Origin: Phocaeicola coprocola DSM 17136
GTDB lineage: Bacteria > Bacteroidota > Bacteroidia > Bacteroidales > Bacteroidaceae
Assembly (NCBI RefSeq): GCF_000154845.1
Contig: NZ_DS981502.1
Span: 1 to 40,054, forward strand
Direction of reading: 5' to 3'
DNA length: 40,054 bases
Numbering within the stretch: the first letter of the stretch is position 1; each line of letters starts with the position of its first letter. Position numbers and translations under genes: made by a program. This document shows, piece by piece, positions 29,630-38,577 of the stretch. Under the pieces are notes generated by a model that saw only the letters and a program-made list of their open reading frames with translations, searched no databases and was not told where the DNA came from.

Positions 29630-31636
29630 TTAAAAGTTATATTGGGCAATCAGCTTGAAGTTGGTTCCGGGCATCGGATAGCAGGTCACTACCTCATATT
29701 GCTGATTCAATAAGTTGTTTACTTCCAGCGTCAGTTTCAGGTCACCCTTCCATACCTTCAGTCCTTTGGAAACCGAGAAGTCGCTGGTGTACCACGGCAA
29801 CTGATAGTTATAAGGAATATTCGCCTGCGAAGAATAACGCTCTCCGGTATAGATAAAGCTGTAGCTGGCTTCCCATGAGCGCCATTGCAGGTTTACCACA
29901 GCCGAACCGCTGTGCCAGGGGATATACGGAATCTGCCCTCCGTAAAACTCACTTTTAGGGTCGGTAAAGTCCTGTGCCCGCTGGTAGGTATAATTGATCC
30001 GGTTGCTTACCGTCAGCTCACGTCCGATCTTCCAGCCGGTCTGAAGCGCAACATCTACCCCTCTGATTTCCACATTTCCCAGATTGACCATCGTCCAGCG
30101 GAAGAAATTTGATGTAGGAGTGGCTACGATTTTATTCTCCACCTCATTGTAATATACGTCCGTCTGGACTTCCAGCGCGCGTAGCCACGTACCGTTGAAA
30201 GTACGGCTGTACGTAAATCCTAAGTCGTACTGCGTAGTGAACTCCGGTTCCAGATTGATATTTCCTACAAACGTATAATACAGGTCGTTCAGCGTAGGCA
30301 TCCGGAAGATACGTTTATAGAAACCTCTCAGATTGAGTCCGCTTTGCGGGAAAGGCCGCCACGATACGAAAAATGAAGGAGTAAGCTTCTGCTTGTCGGG
30401 AGCAGGTGTCCCCGAACTCGTATCGTGTACGTACGTTTCGAGCAGACTGGCCTGAAGTTCTACTTGCTTGAAGCGCAAGGCCGTAGCGATGGACGCCAGC
30501 AGCGTATGCCGGCGCGGATACACAAAGTCACGCAAGTCGGCATTCAGCAGATTGAACTGATAATCTGCCGAAAAGCTTGCCTTCCACCACGGAAACAGAT
30601 TAAAGCGGTTGGCTACCGATGTGTACACTTCCTGCTGGTAATAATGATTGTTGACATACATCAGCGACTCGTCTTTGTTAGGATCGGCCAGGTAATGCAG
30701 GTAGTCGTATGCATATTTTGCATTGGCAAGCAGGCTGTACCACTGTGTAAAGTCCTTCTTGAATGTACCCTGAGTAAAGAAATTCGTATCCCACTGGCGG
30801 TCCTCGTGCGAGAACTTGTTGCGGACGATAGCTCCCGGATATCCCCGTTCCGAGTTGTACAGATAAGCTTTCGCTTTCCAGTATCCCTGATTAATTCGTC
30901 CGAACAGCCCTCCTTCCACGCGCAAAGCATTCAGGTCACCGTTCTGCCGTACCGCTGTCGTATCATATCCCTCCTGCATGCGGTAAGTAAACTTGTACTT
31001 GCCCGACGAGTGAAGATACTCGGCACTGAACGAACTGCTTATCTGTTCTCCAAGCTTTTGCTCCCACAGTATGGAAGGATTTGCCACACCAAACGAACCC
31101 GTCTTGAACGAAGCCTTTACGTTATACTTCTTTCCTTCTTCGAACTGAGGCGTCCGTGTCTGTAAATAGATGGAACCCGACGAGCCGAAATCCTTTGCCG
31201 GCTGGAAGATGGCACTCTTTTGCCCGTTGTACAGCGTGACAGACTCCATGTTGTCGAGCGAGAATCTTCCCAGATCGACCGTACCGTTTTGTGCGTTTCC
31301 CAGCTCGATGCCGTCGTAGAACACACCTACATGGTTGGTTCCCATACTCCGGATATTCACTGTTTTCAGTCCCCCTACTCCTCCGTAATCCTTGATCTGT
31401 ATGCCGGAAAAATAGCGCAATGCGTCGGCCACGTTGTGCGAACTGAGCTGATAAAGCTGCCTGCCCGATAACTCTTGTACCGGAAAAATCTCTTTCTGTA
31501 CGGCACGCGCCGTCACAACAACCTCGTTCAGATGTTGAAGACTATCTAACTTATTTTGTGCATGTACGGGTGCACACATGTTTATACCCCACACCAGCAG
31601 GGTAAACATTACTGAATAGCAAAGTTTATTAAGCAT
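29630..31636 (-). CDS. btuB: BtuB-type TonB-dependent vitamin B12 receptor
   Basis: A 668-aa outer-membrane receptor. The signal peptide ends near APVHAQ. A TonB-box-like LNEVVVTARAVQKE (about 36-49) precedes a plug domain with VADALRYFSGIQIKDYGGVGG and VNIRSMGTNHVGVFYDGIEL, then a barrel ending TNFKLIAQYNF. It lacks the SusC-type N-terminal extension and fits the size of cobalamin receptors. It is the first gene after a cobalamin riboswitch, so import of B12 or other corrinoids is the expected role and expression should fall when B12 is plentiful. Codon and base composition are visibly more GC-rich than the PUL genes. Confidence 0.9.
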   Translation of the reverse strand: MLNKLCYSVMFTLLVWGINMCAPVHAQNKLDSLQHLNEVVVTARAVQKEIFPVQELSGRQLYQLSSHNVADALRYFSGIQIKDYGGVGGLKTVNIRSMGTNHVGVFYDGIELGNAQNGTVDLGRFSLDNMESVTLYNGQKSAIFQPAKDFGSSGSIYLQTRTPQFEEGKKYNVKASFKTGSFGVANPSILWEQKLGEQISSSFSAEYLHSSGKYKFTYRMQEGYDTTAVRQNGDLNALRVEGGLFGRINQGYWKAKAYLYNSERGYPGAIVRNKFSHEDRQWDTNFFTQGTFKKDFTQWYSLLANAKYAYDYLHYLADPNKDESLMYVNNHYYQQEVYTSVANRFNLFPWWKASFSADYQFNLLNADLRDFVYPRRHTLLASIATALRFKQVELQASLLETYVHDTSSGTPAPDKQKLTPSFFVSWRPFPQSGLNLRGFYKRIFRMPTLNDLYYTFVGNINLEPEFTTQYDLGFTYSRTFNGTWLRALEVQTDVYYNEVENKIVATPTSNFFRWTMVNLGNVEIRGVDVALQTGWKIGRELTVSNRINYTYQRAQDFTDPKSEFYGGQIPYIPWHSGSAVVNLQWRSWEASYSFIYTGERYSSQANIPYNYQLPWYTSDFSVSKGLKVWKGDLKLTLEVNNLLNQQYEVVTCYPMPGTNFKLIAQYNF

Positions 31637-31689
31637 TATGTAAAACGTTCAACCGTCCTATCCCCCGAGTTCGGTTAATTAATAAAAAC

Positions 31690-31862
31690 GATGGCAGGTC
31701 TTCTGACTGACTCACACGCTTTGACACCTTCCCGGTTTTATCCAGTGGCAATGAGTAATTGTCAACGTGCTTGATGAGCTTCACAGCAGCGGGACTGTTC
31801 GGGACTTTCACCCGATTCCCTTTTAATCCGTCGGGTCGAAACAACCTTCCGGAACCAATCAA
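31690..31862 (-). promoter_or_regulatory. Cobalamin riboswitch
   Basis: On the minus strand, in order: a P1/P2-like start (GGTTCCGGAAGG), GGGAATCGGGTGAAAGTCCC, the conserved ACAGTCCCGCTGCTGTGA, the B12-box GCCACTGG, GGGAAGGTGTC, and the closing GTCAGAAGACCTGCC. These are the hallmark blocks of the AdoCbl-type riboswitch. It ends about 55 nt before the btuB start; the expression platform between may mask the ribosome-binding region (GGGGGATAGGACGG). A -7 box TATCTTTG (31873-31866) directly upstream places the transcript start at the riboswitch 5' edge. Confidence 0.95.
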
Positions 31863-31865
31863 TGG

Positions 31866-31873
31866 CAAAGATA
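31866..31873 (-). promoter_or_regulatory. -7 element of the B12 operon promoter
   Basis: TATCTTTG on the minus strand, immediately upstream of the riboswitch. No convincing -33 box is seen at 19-21 bp. Confidence 0.6.
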
Positions 31874-32001
31874 ATTTATTTTTCTGAATTTTAATACAGT
31901 TTTTTTGTTTTGAAAATGTTTTTGTATTAAGAACTCTTTTGTCGGAGAATACCGATAATTTTAGTAGTTTTGTCTGAATGAATCATTAAATATATGCATG
32001 T

Positions 32002-32511
32002 ATGAAAGAAATAAATGTATCGGAACTGAAAGATAACATGTTCGACGCTATCAGTAAGGAATGGATGCTGGTAACGGCCGGAACACAGGAAAAGTTTAAC
32101 ATGATGACGGCAAGCTGGGGCGGAACCGGTGTTTTGTGGGCAAAGCCCGTAGCCTTTATTTTCATCCGTCCCGAGCGTTATACCTACCAGTTTATTGAAG
32201 AGGGAGAAACGCTTACCCTGTCTTTCCTGGGCGAAGAGCATAAAGATATACATAAAATCTGTGGTTCCAAATCTGGGCGCGACATTGATAAGGTAGCGGC
32301 TACCGGACTGAAACCTTTTGCCACTCCCGAAGGAAACATTGCCTACGAGCAGGCACGTATGGTACTGGAATGCAGAAAACTGTATGCCGATATGATAAAG
32401 CCCGAGCAGTTTATCGATGCCTCACTGGTAAGTCGCTGGTACGGCGAAGGACATGGCGGATTCCATAAAATGTATGTCGTAGAGATAGAACATGTATGGG
32501 TGAAAGAGTGA
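32002..32511 (+). CDS. Flavin reductase-like FMN-binding protein
   Basis: A 169-aa cytoplasmic protein of the FMN-binding split-barrel type (flavin reductase-like domain). It has WMLVTAGTQEKFNMMTASWGGTGVLWAKPVAFIFIRPERYTY, seen as WMLVTAGTQE and NMMTASWGG, near residues 20-60. The conserved MTASWGG strand contacts the flavin in this family. Length is usual for the short Bacteroidetes members. It is a single gene with a -7-like TAGTTTTG at 31965-31972, and it ends 12 nt from the stop of the convergent TPR gene. The physiological electron acceptor is unknown. Confidence 0.85.
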   Translation: MKEINVSELKDNMFDAISKEWMLVTAGTQEKFNMMTASWGGTGVLWAKPVAFIFIRPERYTYQFIEEGETLTLSFLGEEHKDIHKICGSKSGRDIDKVAATGLKPFATPEGNIAYEQARMVLECRKLYADMIKPEQFIDASLVSRWYGEGHGGFHKMYVVEIEHVWVKE

Positions 32512-32523
32512 GCATAATGCTTG

Positions 32524-34263
32524 TCAGAATTCCATGATAAACTCATCCAGCGAATCGTTTTCGTCCATACCCATCTTGTCGTGTTTGAGGCGGTTTTTCC
32601 GTTTCTTCAAGGCGACCTTGCTGGTGTCGAGCAGGTAAAGCATGTTGCTGTTTGAGATGCCGATTTTGATAAGGCAGCAAAGCGAGATGTCCACCTTTGT
32701 CAGTGTCGGGAACTTTTTCCAAAGCCGGTCGGTAAAGTTATTGTAGCAGATGTTTATAACTTCCGCCAGATTGTCCTGTTCCTCGTCGGAGAGCACTACC
32801 GACCGGCTTTGTATTTTATCCTGCTGGCTCATTTTATTGAGCTGTTCCATTTTTCTGATGATTTCGCTGTGGCGCAGGATTTCCTTTCTCATGGCAGCCT
32901 CCTTTGAAGAGTATTCGCTTCTCATCTTTTCCCTTTGTGAAAGTTCTTTGTCCAGAGCTGTTTCCTTTTCGATGATTTTTTCCTGTGCAGCATGCAGGTC
33001 GATGGTCTTTTCTTGCAGTTGCAGCCTCATTTCCTTCATCAGGTCGTCTTTTGATCGCATCTGTTCTGCCAGTTTACGCTTCTCTTCCCTGCGTTTATAG
33101 AAGAATATAACAGCTACGGTCAGTACCGCCATGCAGATGGCTGTCAGTGATATATACAGTCTTTGTCGTTTGATTTTCAGCAGCTTGTTTTCACTCTGAA
33201 TCAAGGAGTAGTCGTATTTGTGCTGGAGGTTTGCCACTTTAGAATCCAGCCGTTCTTGATAGATGGTATCCAGCAGTTCGGCATACCGCTTGCTGTATTC
33301 CAGCGCTTTGGGAAGATTTTTTATTTTTTCTTCGTATATACTCCAGTCTAAATAACGGGATACTCTGAAATATGGATCATAATCTCTCGTATCCTTGCTT
33401 AAATAGAAGTGTGCCGAATCGTATTGGTTCATCTCCAGCAAGATTTTTCCCTTATTACCCCATAACGGATATAGCTCGGTGGAATCCTTTGCGAGCGATA
33501 AACTGCGGTTTACCAGTTCCAGTGCCCGTTTGTAATCTTTTCTTTCTCTTGCCGTTAAAGATAAACGGTTTAATAGATATTTGTCGTAAATTCGGTCTTT
33601 TGTAGTTGCGGACAATGTTAATCCGACATTAAATAGGCTGTCTGCACGTTCATCCTCTTCTTTTAGCAAACAACACCATCCCCATTTTCCATATAGGTTT
33701 ATTTGTTTTAAGGTATCTTTCAGTAAAATAGCGTATCTGTTTGCCGTTTGATATTTTTCGATTCCCTTTTCGTAGGCATCTTCGTTAGTTAATAGACCTG
33801 CCCAGTGTAAGTTGAGCAGGAACTTGAATTGATTGTTTTCTATATTCCGGCTTGCTATATTCGCCTGCTGAAAATATGAGAGTGCTTTTTCCTTTTCATC
33901 CGAATCCCTGTAATACTGTGCCAGATAGAAAAGTGTCCATGCCTTGTGCAGGGAGTCGCTGCTTGTCCGGTAGTATGCTTCCGCTATCCGGAGCAGTGAA
34001 TCGCTTTTCACCGGAATGTAGTTTTTATATTGTGCCTGTGTGAATAGCAGTGCATGGAGTGCCTGTTCCTCTTTACGTAATTGCGAAATGGATGGCATGT
34101 GTTGTAGTATCTTCCAGGCACTGTCGGGTCTTTCATACATCAGTTGCTCAATTTGCAGTAGTGAAGCATTTATCTGGTGTGTCCTTTTCTGGTAAATGCC
34201 GAGTGAAAGGGCGGCTGCGGTTGCTGTTATGATGACAATGATGATGAGTGTTTTATTTTTCAT
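32524..34263 (-). CDS. Membrane-anchored TPR protein with C-terminal HTH-like domain (paralog A)
   Basis: A 579-aa protein with an N-terminal membrane segment (about 5-22), TPR-like helical repeats (about 35-345, e.g. KALSYFQQANIAS, RALELVNRSLSLA), a conserved KYDYSLIQSENKLLK block (about 349), and a second membrane segment (about 368-389). A strongly charged coiled coil (about 390-490) and a C-terminal block VDISLCCLIKIGISNSNMLYLL...ALKKRKNRLKHDKM (about 515-560) resembling a helix-turn-helix follow. The layout implies a sensor with TPRs outside and a DNA-binding tail inside. A homolog, 34519-36198, is divergently transcribed next door. DNA binding and any ligand are inference. Confidence 0.8.
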   Translation of the reverse strand: MKNKTLIIIVIITATAAALSLGIYQKRTHQINASLLQIEQLMYERPDSAWKILQHMPSISQLRKEEQALHALLFTQAQYKNYIPVKSDSLLRIAEAYYRTSSDSLHKAWTLFYLAQYYRDSDEKEKALSYFQQANIASRNIENNQFKFLLNLHWAGLLTNEDAYEKGIEKYQTANRYAILLKDTLKQINLYGKWGWCCLLKEEDERADSLFNVGLTLSATTKDRIYDKYLLNRLSLTARERKDYKRALELVNRSLSLAKDSTELYPLWGNKGKILLEMNQYDSAHFYLSKDTRDYDPYFRVSRYLDWSIYEEKIKNLPKALEYSKRYAELLDTIYQERLDSKVANLQHKYDYSLIQSENKLLKIKRQRLYISLTAICMAVLTVAVIFFYKRREEKRKLAEQMRSKDDLMKEMRLQLQEKTIDLHAAQEKIIEKETALDKELSQREKMRSEYSSKEAAMRKEILRHSEIIRKMEQLNKMSQQDKIQSRSVVLSDEEQDNLAEVINICYNNFTDRLWKKFPTLTKVDISLCCLIKIGISNSNMLYLLDTSKVALKKRKNRLKHDKMGMDENDSLDEFIMEF

Positions 34264-34518
34264 ACTGAATGTTTGTAAGACTATTACAAATATAAATAAT
34301 TTGATTGTTTTGTCGGTAAACTACTAATAGATTATTCGGGGGATAATAGCGGGATAAACTGCCTGGCTGTGCAGTCTTGAGTTCTCCTTTATGGTATGAA
34401 GACATGCTTTCCCTATGATGGAGAGAACTGTTATTTTCATACCATTTCCCGTTTTGCCATCGCATGATAAGCGGATTCTTCTTATATTTGTAGGGAAGAA
34501 TAAACATCGCTTAGTATT
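34264..34518. promoter_or_regulatory. Divergent promoter region of the TPR pair with interleaved inverted repeats
   Basis: -7-like elements face both ways: TATATTTG at 34294-34287 (minus strand) and TATATTTG at 34483-34490 (plus strand); neither has a good -33 box. Between them ATGGTATGAA (34391-34400) is exactly inverted at 34436-34445, and AGTTCTC (34380-34386) is inverted at 34423-34429, in the interleaved order A-B-A'-B'. This could be paired operator sites for the two regulators or a pseudoknot in RNA. Confidence 0.55.
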
Positions 34519-36198
34519 ATGAAGTCAAGTAGGGTTATCATCATAATTGTTCTTTTGCTGCTGGTTTTTGGCGGCTTCTCCGGCTGGCAGTACGCACATC
34601 GGCGTATTTACCGTGAGCTTCAGGCTGTGGAACGTGTGATGGGCACACATCCCGACAGCGCATTGTCGTTGTTGCGTAAAATTTCTTCTCCCGACCGTCT
34701 TCATGGCAGGAACCGTGCATACTATGCCCTTCTTCTTACTCAGGCTTACTACAAGAACTACCTTCCTGTTACAGATGATTCGCTGATTCGTATAGCAGCC
34801 GATTATTATGCTTCCGGCAGCGATTCCTTACGTAAGTCTCAGAGCTATTTTTATCTGGCACAGGTTTACCGTGACCTGGGTGACCGCCGCCGTTCCCTCG
34901 ACTGTTTTCATCGGGCCGGTCTGTCTGCCGAGGGATGCCGTGACTACAAGTATCTCGGTCTGCTTTATTATCACTGGGGGTGTCTGCTTCAGGAAGAAAA
35001 GCCTTATAGTGAGGGGCTCAGTAAATTTTGGATATCAGATTTCTATAAAAGACTTCTTGGCGATACCGCAAGCAGGGTATACTCTTTAACAGAGATGGGA
35101 TGGAGCTACATTCTTCTGGAGAAATATGATTCGGCATACCACTGTCTGTCGGAAGGCTTGGAACTGGAGAACCGGTATGATCGGAATCCATATAAACTAT
35201 CGGTGCTACATCACCGGTTGGCGATATGTTATTATTTGAACGGGAAGTATCGGGAGGCCTTGTATCACTTAAACAAGGAAACGTGGGAGGAAGGAAGTGC
35301 TCCACGCAGAAGGGCGGACCTGATGAAGGGCCGTTCTTTCTCAGGTCTTCAGCAACTGGATTCTGCCCGTTATTATATTGAACGTATCCGGCAAGAGGAT
35401 GACCTGGATGCGATGCTGGAATACAACCTGATGAGTTCGCGGCTGTGCCGTCAGGAAGGCAACTTCCGTCAGGCTCTGGCATATCATGAGCAGTACTCCT
35501 TGTATGTCGATTCGCTGACTCACCGCCGGGAAAACGAGAGGGTGATGCAGTGGCAGAAGAAATACGACTATTCGCTGGTACGGAATGAGAACATGCGGCT
35601 GAAAACAGAGTCGCAGCAGAAGGATATCGTGACGCTTGTGTGTATCATCGTCCTGCTTCTTCTTGTTCCTGTCTTCTATGCTGTCTATCTTCGTTTCAAG
35701 CGAAGAAAAGAATCGTTTCTCCGTCGTCAGCACCAGTTGATGGAGGCCAATATTCAGAGTTTGCAGGCAAAGGATTCTGAATTGTTACGAATCCGTCAGG
35801 AATTAGCGAGTAAGGAACGTAAGTGGAGGGAAAGTGTATTTCTTTCTGACCCGTTGGTAAAGCATATCGATACCTTTGTCCAGCTTTCTCTGCTGGATAA
35901 GGACCGTTTGTTTTCCTCGTATAAACTCTCAGGGGCCGATTGGGATCATCTGATATCATTGCTTAACTCCTGTCATAACAACTATGTGAGTCGTCTGCAA
36001 AGTGAATTTCCCGGCTTAAAGGAAATAGAGATTTCTATATGCTGCCTGCTCCGAATGCATATAAAAAACAGGGATATCTGCTATTTGCTCGGTATCAGCG
36101 ACGATGCGCTAAAGAAACGTAAATACCGAATCAAGACGGACAAGCTTCACCTTCGGGATGCGGAAATAAGTCTGGAAGATTTCCTGTGTTCGTATTGA
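34519..36198 (+). CDS. Membrane-anchored TPR protein with C-terminal HTH-like domain (paralog B)
   Basis: A 559-aa homolog of the adjacent minus-strand protein with the same plan: N-terminal membrane segment (about 6-22), TPR-like repeats (about 35-345; SYFYLAQVYRDLGDRRRSLDCF), the shared KYDYSLVRNENMRLK block (about 348), a second membrane segment (about 370-390), coiled coil, and the C-terminal block IEISICCLLRMHIKNRDICYLLGISDDALKKRKYRIKTDKL (about 505-545; key residues CCLL, YLLG, ALKKRKxRxK). Its GC content is higher than the DUF3244 gene downstream. It is followed after 190 nt by a DUF3244 gene on the same strand, a likely target. Confidence 0.8.
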   Translation: MKSSRVIIIIVLLLLVFGGFSGWQYAHRRIYRELQAVERVMGTHPDSALSLLRKISSPDRLHGRNRAYYALLLTQAYYKNYLPVTDDSLIRIAADYYASGSDSLRKSQSYFYLAQVYRDLGDRRRSLDCFHRAGLSAEGCRDYKYLGLLYYHWGCLLQEEKPYSEGLSKFWISDFYKRLLGDTASRVYSLTEMGWSYILLEKYDSAYHCLSEGLELENRYDRNPYKLSVLHHRLAICYYLNGKYREALYHLNKETWEEGSAPRRRADLMKGRSFSGLQQLDSARYYIERIRQEDDLDAMLEYNLMSSRLCRQEGNFRQALAYHEQYSLYVDSLTHRRENERVMQWQKKYDYSLVRNENMRLKTESQQKDIVTLVCIIVLLLLVPVFYAVYLRFKRRKESFLRRQHQLMEANIQSLQAKDSELLRIRQELASKERKWRESVFLSDPLVKHIDTFVQLSLLDKDRLFSSYKLSGADWDHLISLLNSCHNNYVSRLQSEFPGLKEIEISICCLLRMHIKNRDICYLLGISDDALKKRKYRIKTDKLHLRDAEISLEDFLCSY

Positions 36199-36239
36199 TT
36201 CCTGCCTTTTTGTGTACTGTTTTCTTCTTCTGGAACGTG

Positions 36240-36324
36240 ATGTCCCCTTAAAAAAGTAAGGCGTAATATGCATAATGTTGTATATTAGATTATTATACGT
36301 TTTTTACTCCAGAAAAATGTCCCC
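36240..36324. repeat. Repeated ATGTCCCC motif upstream of DUF3244 gene
   Basis: ATGTCCCC occurs at 36240-36247 and 36317-36324, each preceded by a similar TCTGGAA/TCCAGAA stretch, 77 bp apart, in the promoter region of the DUF3244 gene. A -7-like TAATTTTG follows at 36357-36364. Possible regulator sites; weak evidence. Confidence 0.35.
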
Positions 36325-36388
36325 CTTTTGTCCGATGGAAAATGTTTTTGAAAGGTTAATTTTGTCATAACCTTAAAAAATAGAAAGA

Positions 36389-36733
36389 ATGAAAAGTATT
36401 TTATTTTCAGTTGGATTGGCGTTATGCTGTGTACATGTAATAGCCGAAGATGTAACTATATGGAATGACAAAAGTATTTCAGGAAAAAAACAACAAGAAA
36501 TACCGATATATGTTGATATTAATGATTCTTTATTAGGACTTCATTTTTTAGATAAAGTAGATCAGGTCACTATTACAGTTGTTGGTGTGGAGGGAATTGT
36601 TTATCAGAAAGAAGTTACCACTCCATTTCCAAAGTCGATTTATGTAGATTTGAATCAATACCGTAGTGGTGAATATACAATCTATATAAAAGATACCAAA
36701 GGAAATCTGCTTTGGGGAAATTTTTTGAAATAA
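36389..36733 (+). CDS. DUF3244 small secreted protein
   Basis: A 114-aa protein with a signal peptide (MKSILFSVGLALCCVHVIA) and a single small beta-sandwich-like domain of the Bacteroidetes DUF3244 type: IPIYVDINDSLLGLHF, VTITVVGVEG, YVDLNQYRSGEYTIYI and a C-terminal KGNLLWGNF strand. Function is unknown; the fold resembles secretion-sorting or fibronectin-like domains. A -7-like TAATTTTG lies 25 nt upstream. A decayed second copy follows immediately downstream, showing that the genes occurred in tandem. Confidence 0.85.
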   Translation: MKSILFSVGLALCCVHVIAEDVTIWNDKSISGKKQQEIPIYVDINDSLLGLHFLDKVDQVTITVVGVEGIVYQKEVTTPFPKSIYVDLNQYRSGEYTIYIKDTKGNLLWGNFLK

Positions 36734-36905
36734 GAATTATAGAAACTGCGCAGTTCTATTGATATTTTATTTTTGAAAGGGGCTGTATATAAGGTTATCG
36801 TTACTGGTGCAGAGGGTAAAATGAGATTACGGTTAAGACGTTTGATACTGTAATAATAGATATATCCCAATATAAATCGGGGAATTATAATATTTATTTC
36901 TATGA

Positions 36906-36912
36906 TAAAGAG
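36906..36912. repeat. 7-bp target-site duplication, left copy
   Basis: TAAAGAG next to the left end of the IS; repeated at 38499-38505. Confidence 0.88.
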
Positions 36913-38498
36913 TTTAAGTTTCGCAAGTGCTAAAATGATGTAATAAAAAAGGCTAAAGTGTTTGATAATTCGTTAATTATCACTATATTAAAGTCGTCAA
37001 ACAAAAAACATAGAACCCTTTAGCCATGAACAAAAATAGACATATTATCGGTGAACTCCAAGAGTTTTTTGCAAACAATGATGCCAGCAAGGCAATAAAC
37101 AGCATATCAACCATAATGAACAGCATTAGGATACAGAGCAAAGTCATCGGTTCAGTCAAGAATCCGAACTGCAAGTTCACCTGTCTTCAGGTGTTGCAGT
37201 TGCTCGTGCTCTTCCCGTTCTTCTCGGTGAAAAATGCTGCCAATTATTCGTCCTCTGCACTCTGCAAGTTGTTTACATGCGATAAGGATATGTTCTATCG
37301 TTTCATGAATGACGGCAACGTCAATTGGCGATGTATAATCTACTCGGTTTTCAGACAGCTGTATTCTCGTGTGAGCCGCAAGACAACAGCAAAATCTGAT
37401 GTCAAATGCGTCATTATCGATGATACAGATCTTCCTAAGACCGGATTCAAGACAGAGAAGATCGGTAAAGTCTTCTCTCATACTCAAATGAAGCCTATAC
37501 TGGGCTTCAAAGCAATGTTCCTATGCTTTACTGACGGTATATCTCAGTCTATTCTTGACTTCTCTCTTCATGGAGAAGAGGGTAAGCGCAGCGACAAGCC
37601 ACAGGGCTTATCCAAGAAGCAGGCAAACTCACGTTATACCAAGGAACGTTCTGAGGATGAGCGTATTGCTAAACGTAGCTCTGAGTATCTTGCAAGCAAG
37701 ATTGAGACTGCTATCAGTATGCTGAAGCGCTCAATCATTGAGGGTGTACGCTTCGACTATCTTCTTGTCGACAGCTGGTTCACCTGCACCGAACTCCTGA
37801 AGTTCATAGTCTCAAGGCACTTTGGTTGCCATCTTATTGGAATGATAAAGATGGGCAAGATCAAGTATGAGACAGCTCTCGGAACCAAGACCGCACCTGA
37901 ACTTATCAAGGTTCTTCAGAAGACAAAGAACTTAAAGTACAGCCGATCAATCGGTTATTATACTGCTACCATCTCTGCAAAGATCTCAGGCATCAAGGTC
38001 AACCTGTTCTTCTATAGAAAAGGCAAGAACGGTAACTGGAATGCCCTGCTAACCTCCGATCTTAAGTTGGACGCCAAGGAAGCCTTCAGACTTTACTCAA
38101 GAAGATGGGTTATTGAGGTCGCTCACAAGGAAATGAAGCAAAATCTAAAGCTCGGTAAAAACCAGTGTAGGGACTTTGCCGGACAGATCGCCGGCATATC
38201 ATTATGCGTCTTGCAGTACAATATACTCAGTTATGTCAAACGCAATGAGTCTTACGAGACCATCGGAGGACTCTTTGCTGAAATTACAAAGAACTCTGTT
38301 GAACTTTCAGTAGCAGAAAAAATCTGGCTGCTGATCGTAGAAGTTATAAGCGTCATTGCCGAGGCTCTCAACTGTGACGCTATGGCTCTGACCGAACAGG
38401 TAATATCAAACGATAAACAAATTAAAGCAGTGAAAATGGCCTTTGACAAGCTGGCGGTCGCCGCCTAACGGGGCTAAAATTCACTTGCGAAACTTAAG
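36913..38498 (+). mobile_element. IS4-family insertion sequence, 1586 bp
   Basis: Terminal inverted repeats TTAAGTTTCGCAAGTG at 36914-36929 and inverted at 38482-38497 match over 16 bp; the outermost base differs. The direct repeat TAAAGAG flanks it at 36906-36912 and 38499-38505. Removing the element plus one repeat restores the DUF3244 C-terminal frame. It carries one intact transposase gene. Its ends and its protein differ from the element at 7222-8692, so these are separate IS types. Confidence 0.93.
37026..38468 (+). CDS. IS4-family DDE transposase
   Basis: A 480-aa transposase with DDE signatures: first Asp in CVIIDDTDLPKTG (about 130-142), second in LLVDSWFTC (about 246), and the YREK block YSRRWVIEVAHKEMK (about 358-372) with the catalytic Glu in IEVAHKE. 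The frame is complete and ends 30 nt before the right end of the element. It is only distantly similar to the 405-aa transposase at 7448-8665. Confidence 0.93.
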   Translation: MNKNRHIIGELQEFFANNDASKAINSISTIMNSIRIQSKVIGSVKNPNCKFTCLQVLQLLVLFPFFSVKNAANYSSSALCKLFTCDKDMFYRFMNDGNVNWRCIIYSVFRQLYSRVSRKTTAKSDVKCVIIDDTDLPKTGFKTEKIGKVFSHTQMKPILGFKAMFLCFTDGISQSILDFSLHGEEGKRSDKPQGLSKKQANSRYTKERSEDERIAKRSSEYLASKIETAISMLKRSIIEGVRFDYLLVDSWFTCTELLKFIVSRHFGCHLIGMIKMGKIKYETALGTKTAPELIKVLQKTKNLKYSRSIGYYTATISAKISGIKVNLFFYRKGKNGNWNALLTSDLKLDAKEAFRLYSRRWVIEVAHKEMKQNLKLGKNQCRDFAGQIAGISLCVLQYNILSYVKRNESYETIGGLFAEITKNSVELSVAEKIWLLIVEVISVIAEALNCDAMALTEQVISNDKQIKAVKMAFDKLAVAA

Positions 38499-38505
38499 TA
38501 AAGAG
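38499..38505. repeat. 7-bp target-site duplication, right copy
   Basis: TAAAGAG directly after the right end of the IS. Confidence 0.88.
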
Positions 38506-38577
38506 GGAAATGAAATTACCGGAGATTTTGTATTGTGATTGTTTATAGAAAACTTATGTTTAACTTAAAATTATATT

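Larger units (their letters stand above)
36749..38538 (+). pseudogene. Second DUF3244 gene, truncated, frameshifted and IS-interrupted
   Basis: Translation of 36749-36912 gives IDILFLKGAVYKVIVTGAEGK then, after a one-base frame change, ITVKTFDTVIIDISQYKSGNYNIYFYDKE. Past the IS and one TAAAGAG repeat, 38506-38538 continues in frame as GNEITGDFVL and a stop. The joined tail DKE-GNEITGDFVL matches the C-terminus DTKGNLLWGNFLK of the intact neighbour. The 5' end with its signal peptide is missing, so the gene was already dead or partial before, or independently of, the IS. Only about 65 codons survive. Confidence 0.85.

Noticed and set aside
30425..31165. 246-codon plus-strand frame
   Set aside because: Entirely antisense to the btuB-type receptor, which has a clear signal peptide and plug/barrel motifs; a shadow of its GC-rich codons.
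31629..31868. 79-codon minus-strand frame before btuB
   Set aside because: It coincides exactly with the cobalamin riboswitch, whose conserved blocks explain the sequence.
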